Source: Epithemia pelagica (taxonomy: Eukaryota > Bacillariophyta > Bacillariophyceae > Surirellales > Surirellaceae). From it: DNA of 64,000 nucleotides. The stretch is from NCBI GenBank assembly GCA_946965045.2, contig OX337241.1:62001-126000 (forward strand). Reading direction: 5' to 3'. The notes below the pieces were generated by a model that was not told the DNA's origin, did not search any database, and saw nothing but the letters and a program-made list of their open reading frames with translations. Numbering within the stretch: position 1 is the first letter of the stretch; every line of letters begins with the position of its first letter. The translations under genes were made by a program, and so were the position numbers. Of the stretch, positions 41,301 through 49,676 are shown piece after piece.

Positions 41301-42827
41301 AGCAGTGGGCCGTCCTCGACTCGGAGTCGTAGTCGTTGGACCGGCTGTGCCTCTTTCTTCTTCTCCTTCTCTTTGACGTACAAGGCCCGTCCCCAAACTG
41401 GAACTGCGTCGTCGATGGTGACGACGAGAATCTTCCTCCAGGAGACGAACCGCAATTCTCGTTTTGGAGGAGGATGCATCGGAGGCAACAGGGCCTTCTT
41501 CTTCTTCTTCTTCTTCTTCTTCTTCTTCTTCTTTTTCTTCTCTTTTACCAGACGTTGGTTCTTCTTGTGGCTCTTGCAATGATGGCTGGATCGTTCGTGT
41601 GGCACTGCGACATCTCCGGTTGGTGGCACTACTCTTATTATTGGGAGTGGTCCGTTCTTCTTGACCCTGAATGGTGGCTGTTGTTGCAGGGTCGATATTT
41701 TTCTTCTTGGATTGTTGTTGCTGCTGCTGTTGTTGGGCGGACGAGGAAAACACTGGTCCACGGTCGTCCATTCCTCCCGAGGAACGACGACGACTCGTAC
41801 TGCGACTGCGTATTGTTGTTGTTCTCGTGCTAGTACGTTTGGAAGTATTCTGTTCCACCAGAGGAACGACTCGAGAAGGAGAAGAAGTATTCTGTTCCAC
41901 CAGAGGAACGACTCGAGAAGAAGAAGAAGTTTTATCCTGTAATTGGACAGCAGTCGATTCGGAAGGAGCAGGATTCTGCGAGGAGGAGACCGTGGTACTA
42001 GATTCCATGGTTCGACGACGGACACGATTGGTTTTGCTTCGACCACGAGCATGATTATGATTGTGGTGATTGTTATTGTTCGAATGCTTGCCTTTCTGCG
42101 TGGTTGTTGTTGTTGTTGGTCCCCTCAGGTCCCTTGGGTTGTTGTTGTTGGTAGTGGTGTTGTTGGTTGGCGAACTACTACTACTAGGAGTAGTTTCACC
42201 ATTGTCACTTGTGCTCGAAGAAGGCATAATGGCACTGATCGCTCTGGTCGTTCCAGGACGCGACGACGAGGACGATCGTTGCCGATTCGTCCGGATTCCA
42301 TTCTTGGTATTCATATTCGAACAAACACGGCTGGAATCCATACGGGAGGACGACGACGCCTTTGCACCTCCCCCACTGTTGATGGTATGGACATGAGGAG
42401 GAGGAGTGGGAATTCTGGGAACCAGGTCTTGGGTGGGGTCTTCTCTTCCTCCTCCTCCTCCTTCTTGTTCTTCACTGTCCGATGAGTGTGGTTTTTCGTG
42501 CAGCAGTTTGGGCCGTGGTCGTCGTCGCTCCACCGACCGTCCTCGAGGTTGTGCTTGTGGTTGCGATTCGGAACCACGTTCTTGTAGTAGTAGTTGTTGT
42601 GGTTGTGGTTTGGCCGCCGAGTGTGTCTTGTGCAACCGAACAGTATCTTTGCTCCGACGCATCGTCAAAGAAGTACTACTACCAAACTGTTTCCAGGGAT
42701 TTTCCTTCCACAAGGTGGAAGAGGACGAGGACAAGGAGGAAAAGGACGAATCAAACAAATCACAAGTGGGTGCCGTGTTGGCGCTTTCCCCACAACTGGC
42801 GCTGCCGCTACTCGACAGTCCGGTCAT
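38325..42827 (-). CDS. IQ-motif, largely disordered 1500-residue protein
   Basis: Intronless from the first in-frame ATG at 42827; the frame is open further upstream but has no ATG. Most of the protein is Ser/Thr/Arg/Gln-rich and disordered, with poly-Glu (41495-41532), poly-Gln, poly-Ala and poly-Ser tracts. Close to the C-terminus (about residues 1255-1305) two adjacent IQ-like motifs stand out: VVRIQAVWRRQRCWVRYQ and AAIVTQAWFRGVSQRHQY. These bind calmodulin or myosin-light-chain-type proteins in other families. A helical stretch (DSFHLMQQAMEELLVNADK) follows. It could be a calcium-regulated scaffold, which is inference from the IQ pair only. Confidence 0.75.
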   Translation of the reverse strand: MTGLSSSGSASCGESANTAPTCDLFDSSFSSLSSSSSTLWKENPWKQFGSSTSLTMRRSKDTVRLHKTHSAAKPQPQQLLLQERGSESQPQAQPRGRSVERRRPRPKLLHEKPHSSDSEEQEGGGGGREDPTQDLVPRIPTPPPHVHTINSGGGAKASSSSRMDSSRVCSNMNTKNGIRTNRQRSSSSSRPGTTRAISAIMPSSSTSDNGETTPSSSSSPTNNTTTNNNNPRDLRGPTTTTTTQKGKHSNNNNHHNHNHARGRSKTNRVRRRTMESSTTVSSSQNPAPSESTAVQLQDKTSSSSRVVPLVEQNTSSPSRVVPLVEQNTSKRTSTRTTTIRSRSTSRRRSSGGMDDRGPVFSSSAQQQQQQQQSKKKNIDPATTATIQGQEERTTPNNKSSATNRRCRSATRTIQPSLQEPQEEPTSGKREEKEEEEEEEEEEEEGPVASDASSSKTRIAVRLLEEDSRRHHRRRSSSLGTGLVRQREGEEERGTAGPTTTTPSRGRPTAAAKPQSLSSDTNQNHRKNDSSSSNTNTNTTSTTSHNKHIRPKTPITTRTKKRILVPATTMTTTEADRYTPKPTKTRTTVAALKASMLAQNQQQQQQQSSPRRGGTGGASAHASAVVSQMILARASSSSSSAMAAAAAAAATTRCTVEDPTSPPQDPPSTEPLGMAAAADAPLATTTTTTPKTPTSSRRPMLRRPTIVIPTEDEAEDNNEDNQDEPQTVPEDPKEPEPTMRPDSKTKKRKKKKVHDNNNKNTVEDDSSSSADQANPFLQLDWMTLARTQQDQPIMSQTETSNSSRNPKTNSAGSSPTRPGLVSATSVSSLSSSLSVATNNNGSPTRGSGSSSWRTKLFGQGHSARSLHVAEEDTESNSVALLGQSSSSLLMESMEETTDSTATDHIPKECPKKKELVREDSFRLTELDSPPESSPSPSLQDSNPMLAVCMVSNQQHSTQESNFLLWNDSALDLDHAKDLIDEETELLPNQTSGSTHDKTHEKDNDNHGNDNEDNNNWASFSNNDPVVLSEQETPPARPGMPLKASSVSSLLSRTSSPRKTTSRRGILLDDAEEREQGPMDAAAQIPSREQEGNDQENWRRRMMQASQSSSRQLRSLLRSGGGGGSMRNLLGCSSSHHHDHSSSNPDYSECNSLHDDDNENGNGPWIHEVNLPQTTTPKSPKGRGGHGTKRHNAKSPWQKLKRVVLGRAAFINHDSSGPTNHPDEKLHQEKSRGKTSTSGPDHTVNHDDDDEYQQTTMENKAVVRIQAVWRRQRCWVRYQEHRRAAIVTQAWFRGVSQRHQYKLQALAQPQPDPKAHPHMVLERTLHNRKHPSRKTMQRKRELDNRPSSNSRGRGDRAITAAHSAKNNKETFTVHGRVCTTPGVLRPRHEPLLSDTKKDLDQDSFHLMQQAMEELLVNADKSLREMRSRKRGDTLVSNQIVKRRNKEGGGAVIAAAAATTSPTTRRWSKKHPTPSKQRVAIIQHVTSTQDSHPPEERTGHKKL
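41846..41929 (-). repeat. 42-bp tandem duplication in coding sequence
   Basis: Two adjacent copies, 41846-41887 and 41888-41929, with very few differences. They encode the repeated peptide RVVPLVEQNTS in the IQ-motif protein. Confidence 0.88.
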
Positions 42828-43501
42828 GGCGATGGTGGTGCTTGAGGATGATATGAGGATGAGAAGGATGAGAATGGGTACCTGTATTTTTCTCGTTGGC
42901 CAATTATGTGGCTGTTGTGGTTTCTTGTTGTAGTATTTCCAATGAACGGAACCGTCAACTTGCAAAGGCTTTCTCTCGCGTTTAAAATCACATCATTGTT
43001 TCCGGCCAAAACGACGCAAAAAGTGTGTGAGAAACTGGAATCTCTCTCTTTTATTGGTTCTGTCCCCGGCATCTCACTGGGTTGGACTCTACCAAAAACT
43101 ATCTGGCATTGTCCAATAAATCTCTCCTCGGGAAGGATTGTAGCCCCCATTCCGGTCCGATGCGAATCACGAATGAGACACTCTACCAATAAAGAATCTC
43201 GATCCCCCATTGCCCCCCTGTGGAATCCGAATCACGTTGGACACACTCTGTGAAAGAGAGCGCTTGGGTGTGATTCATTCACTCCTACCTTTTACTAAGG
43301 TTCCATTTCCACGCCGCAGCGGTTCCATGGAGAGAGACACTCGGGTTCCATCGATGCTCGGTTGTCGGTTGTGGAGTGTGGAGTCCCAAATTTGGAACGC
43401 CCCCGCTCCCAACCAACCAACCAACACAAACATAGATCCAACCGACAAACCATCACGATGGGGGGAGGATCATTCTTATTATATATTATTGGCCCTCGTT
43501 T

Positions 43502-43552
<51 letters not shown>

Positions 43553-43581
43553 TCGACGACACCCGATCCCAACGGCGCGGT
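42828..43581. other. Intergenic with (CT)n tract
   Basis: About 750 bases upstream of the IQ-motif gene and downstream of the rhamnosyltransferase-like gene. It contains a pure (CT)n run at 43505-43549. No gene motif in the short frames. Confidence 0.5.
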
Positions 43582-45846
43582 TCAATCCACCACCAACACT
43601 GCATGAGGCCGGTTCAGGTTATTGTTCTTTTTCTTTTTGCCATGGGCGAACCAGGAACCAACCAGAGAGTCCTGCTGCCTGCTCATCATTGGATGATGAT
43701 GATTGTTGTTGTTGTTGTTGTTGTGGAACGACAGAGAATGATCCAGGCTCGTCGTCTTGTCCTTTTTGCCCTGCGAGTTTGGGTTCCACCACCACTTGTT
43801 GGAGTGACGTTGCTGCTGCTGCTGTGGCTCGGTTTGGAGCACCATCATTCTTGGATTACGGGACGAAGAATCGTACTCGGGCAAGGACCAGGTCAGGTCT
43901 GTCGAGTCTTTTTTGGGCGGCAACTCGTGAAGCACTCGCAACAGGGCTTGTTTGTTGTGGGCCGTGACATCCTCCTCTTGTTGCAACCGATCCAAGACAA
44001 TATTGCGCAGATTGCGCGACAAGGCTCGATCCAAGGCTTGCACGTGCGATTGTTCGACACCAAACGTGTCCAACAACCAGGACCAACCCCAGGGAGGATC
44101 CTGGTTCGTACGAGTGTTGTCCTTGTTGTTGTTCTTGTCCTTATTTGAATGGCGATTGCCTCGTCGTTTCCCACCCATGGCACTCATACTCCTCACCGAC
44201 GACGACGCCAGTGTCATGGCCCGAACGACTGCCACCTGTGCTGCTGTACCCGATTGCATACGTGACCAACATTGAAATTGCACAAATTCACAGGGTGGCA
44301 ATTGTCGGACCACTTGCGACCGAGAAAGAAGAGTCGTTTTTGTACTTTTGCCATGACTGCTGCTAGTTGGAGGATTCTCGGACGAAAAGGACCACGACAA
44401 TGATAGTGGTTCAGCATCCGTTTCGTCTCCCCGGACACGATCTATATTGCTGCTTCTTGTGCTGCTGCTGGTCGGTAAATGATGCGGCCAGGTTCCCACG
44501 CCATATCCAATGGTAAAGGCACCCGTCGGACACGTGGTCAAGTACGAGGCTGTGGAAGGAACAATCCGGGAGTCGACGGAATGAGGCTTGTCGTCGTCGT
44601 CCTCTAGATCACGTTCCGGATGGGCATGTGTCGGAGGTCGTTTCTTGGCATAATTCCAAACGTGAAAGCGACCAGTAGCACTCGAGGGATGAAGATTCTC
44701 CGGTGAGTCCATTTTGTTCTTCTTGTTCTTTTTACCGGTGTGCTGTTGTTGCTGGTAATGGTGGTTGTTTGGATGCGACCCGTCGTGCTGCCAGACCAAG
44801 ACTTGGGGAGCACACCAATAGCGATAATCGCGGAGTCGTCGATGGGATGATGCTGCGTGATCAGGATGGCTCTTGCTCTTGCGACTACTGGTACTGCTAC
44901 TCGTACGTTGGCCCAAGGACTGCCAGGCGTCTTTTTGAATCGTGTCGACCCAATTGTACGAAATGGCCTGGTCGGCCTCCAAGACCGTTTCCAACACAAT
45001 GCTGACTGTGCCATTGTCCCGTGTCGCGTGCTGCCAGAGATCCGTAATGCTGGCACGACTGCCATGAACAATACTCGATGCGGGCAATCCTCGGGAATAC
45101 CAAAGATCCGATTGTGGTGATGGTGGTTGGTTCATCTTTTGAGTGGATGGCGGTTGTGGCGAATCATGCTGGAGGGATGCTTCCAAACTCATTGTAGTGG
45201 TGCTGGTGATTCCGTCATTACGAGGTTGATAAAAGGACGATCGAAGGGGAGGAATGTCGGCGACTCGGGACGCCACGACGACGATTTGGGGATACTTTTG
45301 CGGCTGTGGTTGCGTTTGTTGTTTGTGGTGTTGGTGGTGGTCTTGCAACAGTGTCACGAGTCGTTGCGTCCAGTCCCGTGGTGTCGCCGGATCGATCCAA
45401 ATTATCCAAGTAACATTGGCATTGGATTGCTGTAAGACACTGGGAAGCGTCCATGTTTGAAACACGTGAAATTGAGCCCGCGCCAAATGCTCCAACTCCT
45501 GTGTGGCGGTTTCGTGGTGCCACAAGCGAGTATGAAGGACATGGACGAGTTGCGTTGACAATGTTGCGGGAGACACCACGGATTGGGACGACGACACGAG
45601 TACTGGTGCCGGCAACAGCTGCTGCAGGGACTGGAACCGGACGCTCCAACGCAAAACGACACCCATGTGAAGGACCAAACCCAGGAGACTCAACAACCAA
45701 ACAAGGAGACAGGTTACTCGTCGTCGTCGTTGCAACAGGGTCAACCACCCAGGATTTTGGGAAAGTGATGATGCAGCGGGACTGATAATGTGACGACGAC
45801 CACGACAGTGACGAGTAGTACGACGAGGAGACGATAGGATCGTCAT
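43582..45846 (-). CDS. Rhamnosyltransferase-like type II membrane protein
   Basis: Intronless, 754 residues from the ATG at 45846; an upstream start at 45930 is possible. A single membrane anchor lies at about residues 45-66 (CLLVWLLSLLGLVLHMGVVL) after a basic stretch, the usual topology of Golgi glycosyltransferases. The lumenal part has FHVFQTWTLPSVLQQSN, VTWIIWIDPATPRDW, then VLETVLEADQAISYNWVDTIQ, which resembles the 'putative rhamnosyl transferase' family seen in bacteria and algae (glycan sugar transfer). The acidic VLEADQA stretch sits where the metal/nucleotide-sugar DxD is usually found, but a clear DxD is not visible. The C-terminal half is interrupted by disordered Ser/Asn/His-rich inserts. 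Confidence 0.65.
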   Translation of the reverse strand: MTILSSPRRTTRHCRGRRHIISPAASSLSQNPGWLTLLQRRRRVTCLLVWLLSLLGLVLHMGVVLRWSVRFQSLQQLLPAPVLVSSSQSVVSPATLSTQLVHVLHTRLWHHETATQELEHLARAQFHVFQTWTLPSVLQQSNANVTWIIWIDPATPRDWTQRLVTLLQDHHQHHKQQTQPQPQKYPQIVVVASRVADIPPLRSSFYQPRNDGITSTTTMSLEASLQHDSPQPPSTQKMNQPPSPQSDLWYSRGLPASSIVHGSRASITDLWQHATRDNGTVSIVLETVLEADQAISYNWVDTIQKDAWQSLGQRTSSSTSSRKSKSHPDHAASSHRRLRDYRYWCAPQVLVWQHDGSHPNNHHYQQQQHTGKKNKKNKMDSPENLHPSSATGRFHVWNYAKKRPPTHAHPERDLEDDDDKPHSVDSRIVPSTASYLTTCPTGAFTIGYGVGTWPHHLPTSSSTRSSNIDRVRGDETDAEPLSLSWSFSSENPPTSSSHGKSTKTTLLSRSQVVRQLPPCEFVQFQCWSRMQSGTAAQVAVVRAMTLASSSVRSMSAMGGKRRGNRHSNKDKNNNKDNTRTNQDPPWGWSWLLDTFGVEQSHVQALDRALSRNLRNIVLDRLQQEEDVTAHNKQALLRVLHELPPKKDSTDLTWSLPEYDSSSRNPRMMVLQTEPQQQQQRHSNKWWWNPNSQGKKDKTTSLDHSLSFHNNNNNNNHHHPMMSRQQDSLVGSWFAHGKKKKNNNLNRPHAVLVVD

Positions 45847-46332
45847 GCTCTTGCTGCTGCTGATAATGAGGATGATGATCGGTACTGCTTCTCGTTGTTG
45901 TGAAAAGACTTCACAAACAATACAACCCAAAAATTATGACAACAAAAACGACCAGGTATATCACACATTCTAGGGAGAAAAGATACCTTTCGTTTTGTTC
46001 TGTTCTACTTAAATAGATCGCACACATGAAGAGAGCGTAATACTAAGGCTACTCTAGGGGAGGAGGCGCATTGGCGGAGAGGGTAGCGCCATAGTGCTCG
46101 GACTCGGATACCCCGTGACTCCACAGGACCCCCGTCTTGCAGTCGATCGTGCGTGTTTGGTCACACATCCCCATGACTCAAACTACGAGTAGTACTATAT
46201 AGAGCCAAAGACACAGGAAACCTAGTACTCCTAGCCGAAAAACCCAAGCAAAAGCCCGAGACTGTCTCGGATCATTGTTCTCGCTGCGACGAGTGCAATG
46301 TTAGTGTCTTGGTGGTGGTACTATTCGCACTT
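45847..46332. other. Intergenic
   Basis: About 490 bases between the rhamnosyltransferase-like gene and GRDP-like copy 4. A GC-rich patch at 46050-46150 was checked for a tRNA fold and none was convincing. Confidence 0.45.
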
Positions 46333-48042
46333 CTATATTCCGTTATGCTTCCTCCCCCACCATGGAACCAACGAAGGACGACAAAACCTAACTCGACTTT
46401 GCAGATGCCGTCGTTCTCGTCGGTATTGCCGTTCTTGGCGTTGTTCTTGTCGGTGACACTGTCGACACGGACATGGCGGTGGTGGCTTCCACTCGGAATC
46501 CAAGTAGTCTGGAGGCGGTGGACCGGGATACATGGCACCCGGTACGATGTAATTGGTCCCATAGGCTTGGTTCCACAATCGACACGTTTCGTCAAAGGCT
46601 TGGTCCAGTGACGAAATTGACGAAGACGAGGATGATTGGGTAGTAGTGTTGCGATCGTCCTTGGTTTCATTCCTTTCTTCTTCTTCTTTGGGAATGGATT
46701 CGTCTTCTCTGGCTTTTCGCGGCTCTGTTTCTGCTTCTTCTTTTGGTGCGGTCGCATTCCGATCATCTCCCATGGCATCGTCATGAAAAAACCATTCTCC
46801 ACGAATCGCCATGCAATCGTCCCGATACTCTTGATTCGACAGCAACATGTGGGTATGCCAGATCCAATCGATTGCAATGGTGGGTACCAATGGCAAGCCT
46901 GCTGTTCCTTGCGGCAAGGCCAGAAATTGAAAATACCGATTCACGGCTTGCTCCAAAAACCAATGATGATTGTCCTTGTCCAGGGATTGCAAAAAGAGCG
47001 GTTGGGACAGCGTCCACAACATTGTAGCTTGTCGACGTGCAGCCGCCATGGCATGGTATCCATGACCAATCTCCAAAGACTGGCCCGTCAATGTATGAGC
47101 AATAGGATGAACGACAGTAGTAGTGTTCATGTTGCCATGATTGTCATTCTGTTCATTCATGGTTGTGCCGTCTTGGTCCGCGTTGCTGTTGCTGCAGCAT
47201 TCGTATTCTTGTGGTTCTTCTTGTTGTGCTTGTGATGATGAAGGAATTAGAAAAAAGGGTTGCGTGGGATAGTGTTCCTGCCACAACTCTTGTGTGTCAA
47301 ATACGGGGTCCTCCTCTGTACAAAACTCAAAGGGACGGGTGCATTCCAACACGCGGCCAAATCGTTCGAGGCAATAGGCTTGATATCGAAGCGGTGCCAA
47401 TCGATGACAATGCCACAACCAGGCAATGTCGGGTGGAGGAATCAACTTGTTTCGTGTGGATACTGTAGTCGATGTCGTAGTGGCTCTTGGAACAGTAGCG
47501 TTCGGCGTTTGGTCCTTCATCTGCAGTTTCCCTTGTTGGTTGTTCTTGTTCTTCTTTGGAACATCCTGCTCCGTGTCGTTGGGAAAGACGACATGGGGTA
47601 TTCTTGGTCGTGTTTCGTCCCGTTTCACTGTCTGCTGCGGGTCGTTGTTGTTGTTGTGGACGTTTGTGGCTGCCTCCGCCACGAGGGGCAACCAGAGGTG
47701 AAGATAGCGATCGAGTTGAACTGGTGTGGATGGTTGCAAGGTGACATTGAGGGCATGCAAGCGTTGCAAAAACCAATAGTGGTGTCGTGCCGAGTCCATC
47801 AAGTGCTGTGCATAGTCCGAATGCCAAGCACTCGGACGTTTCGTCGGACTCTTCTTGTTGTTGTTCTTTTGTTTGGTCAGGTCATTGTCTTTTTTCTTTA
47901 GTGGTTCTTCTCGAGTCTTGTGATTGTTGTTATTGTTGTGCTTCGTGTGCTTCTTCTTCTTGTGATGGTTGGTCGTTGTCGTCTGCTGCTGCTGCTGCTG
48001 ATCCACGACAAAGTCGTCCGTGTTGTCGCTCAGGACTGCCAT
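46333..48042 (-). CDS. GRDP-like (DUF1399) protein copy 4, divergent
   Basis: Intronless, 569 residues from the ATG at 48042. The family core is clear: HYWFLQRLHALNVTLQP, LDRYLHLWLPLV, IPPPDIAWLWHCHRLAPLR, GRVLECTRPFEFC, TIAIDWIWHTHMLLSNQEY and LWNQAYGTNYIV, ending with PPPDYLDSEWKPPP and a small Cys cluster. Unlike copies 1-3 it has a poly-Gln/Asn/Lys N-terminus and a 60-residue insert between the LPLV and IPPPDIAW segments. It also lacks the C-terminal KKRYQ pair. The insert has no good splice sites that I can see. It stands about 33 kb from the cluster, so it is an older paralogue rather than part of the recent local duplication. Confidence 0.85.
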   Translation of the reverse strand: MAVLSDNTDDFVVDQQQQQQTTTTNHHKKKKHTKHNNNNNHKTREEPLKKKDNDLTKQKNNNKKSPTKRPSAWHSDYAQHLMDSARHHYWFLQRLHALNVTLQPSTPVQLDRYLHLWLPLVAEAATNVHNNNNDPQQTVKRDETRPRIPHVVFPNDTEQDVPKKNKNNQQGKLQMKDQTPNATVPRATTTSTTVSTRNKLIPPPDIAWLWHCHRLAPLRYQAYCLERFGRVLECTRPFEFCTEEDPVFDTQELWQEHYPTQPFFLIPSSSQAQQEEPQEYECCSNSNADQDGTTMNEQNDNHGNMNTTTVVHPIAHTLTGQSLEIGHGYHAMAAARRQATMLWTLSQPLFLQSLDKDNHHWFLEQAVNRYFQFLALPQGTAGLPLVPTIAIDWIWHTHMLLSNQEYRDDCMAIRGEWFFHDDAMGDDRNATAPKEEAETEPRKAREDESIPKEEEERNETKDDRNTTTQSSSSSSISSLDQAFDETCRLWNQAYGTNYIVPGAMYPGPPPPDYLDSEWKPPPPCPCRQCHRQEQRQERQYRRERRHLQSRVRFCRPSLVPWWGRKHNGI

Positions 48043-48449
48043 GATGATAATGATATGGATGATTCCGATCACACTGTGTGTTGTTGTGGTTGTGTTTTCT
48101 TCTCGTCCAATGTTGTGCTTATGGAACAAGCTTGAGGGAAAGGATTTCGTCGTTTGATTTTCTTCGTGTATTTGTGTGCTTCTTCAATTCTGTCTTGACC
48201 TCGCTTCCAGCTTCCGTGTGTGTTTTTGTGTTCTTCCGAATGGAACTTTGGCACAGTTTCTCATCGTTCTGATGTTGAGGGAGAATAACGTCAATGTGTT
48301 ACGTTAACGAGTCGAGGACGCTCGATTCTGCGATTACGGTTCCCCCAGCATAAGTGGGGTTGCCACAAGAATTCCCCCACCCTACCACGAGAGAGCGATC
48401 CAGAGAAGTGGCTTGCGCACAAGGGAAGATGTCTTAGGGAAGCGTTTCC
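48043..48449. other. Intergenic, GRDP-like copy 4 promoter side
   Basis: About 400 bases. CTT/TTG-rich near 48070-48250; no supported gene. Confidence 0.4.
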
Positions 48450-48797
48450 ATAAGTCTCCACGTCATTCAATTCTTGATGTGACATCAAAATATGTCTGAT
48501 CCTTTACTCCGGCACTAACCACTGACCATCCCAAAGCACAGCCTTTTCGGCTGTCATAAGGGATGGGACCATGGGACATGAGACGTCCAAACGAAAAAAG
48601 GAACTTGTACCATACTTACTATTCTTCTTCTTCTTCTTCAGAGACTCAACGCATCATCTAAGATATGTGCGTTGGACTTCCAGGGCAGAGCATGGCACAA
48701 CATGCTGAAGAGGAACAAGCTGTACAGGCATTTCCACACCAAGCGAAAGTACTCTGCACATAACCTGCGTTGGTTCGCTTCGCTTGCTTCCTGATTC
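48450..48797 (+). repeat. Interspersed repeat, copy B
   Basis: Collinear with the complement of 31615-32000 (shared blocks listed there). It ends just before an ATG at 48802. Together with copy A it forms an inverted pair around a block of five genes. Confidence 0.75.
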
Positions 48798-48801
48798 AGC
48801 C

Positions 48802-49182
48802 ATGTTTCGTCCATCCTTCTTGTTGGTTGGTACTTTGGTCGTTTGGGTAACCTTATTGCCCTGTCTGCTTGTCGAAGCTCAGGATAACAGTCAGTTCGAC
48901 TTTTACGTTGCGGGCGATCAAGGGGGGACTGATTCTATTTATGGATAGTCCGAAGAAAGCAATGAAGCCAGTCGTTTATACACGGTGGACCGGCTTCTTT
49001 CGGAAACAGAATTGTCGTGCGATTCCCCGCCATCGATTCGTGGAATAGAGAGACAAGACAAGACATTGTTCGTCCTATTACGGTCTCCTTCGACTGCAAC
49101 TGGTGTTTGTGATTTCCTCACTGCCGTAATTAAGATCAACCTCGAAACCAGCGATGCCAGTATCATTACTTTTTCGTCATGA
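48802..49182 (+). pseudogene. Possible secreted protein gene with an in-frame TAG
   Basis: ATG at 48802 opens a clean signal peptide (FLLVGTLVVWVTLLPCLLVEAQ) and about 20 mature residues, then a TAG at 48946. The same frame continues with protein-like sequence (SEESNEASRLYTVDRLL and further) to a TGA at 49180. An overlapping ATG at 49179 begins another short frame. No family recognised. It may be a decayed gene, a genuine 48-residue secreted peptide, or a gene with introns that I could not place. Confidence 0.35.
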
Positions 49183-49676
49183 GGATTGCCGTTTCTTGGC
49201 CAGGATGCTCGACACAATTCAACCGAAAGCCAACACGGTTTCTGGTCTTCGTCCTGGACTGGGTGGACGAGAGAATGGGAGGCAAGAAAGACCATAACTT
49301 GCAATTTCCGAGGAGAAGAATACAAGAGACAAACGAAGGGGCGTACAGCGCAGTGCACACAGAACCAGAACAGGCCAGTGTCGTTTTGCTTCCGAATCGC
49401 GCTGCAGGAGCGCCAAACGACCTAGCAAAATCGATCGAATGGGCGGTCCTACGGTAGTTTCCATCCCCACTGCTGTTTGGAATTCTATCGTGACTCGTCA
49501 TTTAATCGACAATGGTGGAAATCGATCCATTCGTCTATAGAAACTCGTTTCGTTTTCTATGATACTACGAATCACGCAAAATACCTCTCCAAGAAAGGAC
49601 AGGTTCGTATAGAGTTTAACTGTTGGGATTGTGGTTTCCCGTGAAGTGTCCCCACATGTGGAATGAGAGAAACGCA
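49183..49676. other. Intergenic, possible continuation of the decayed gene
   Basis: About 490 bases. Three frames each have protein-like segments (for example FYDTTNHAKYLSKKG before 49630) but none is long, which fits a degraded gene. It is followed directly by the 3' end of the helicase gene. Confidence 0.35.

Noticed and set aside
46050-46150. Possible tRNA gene in a GC-rich patch
   Set aside because: No consistent acceptor stem or T-loop could be folded by eye.
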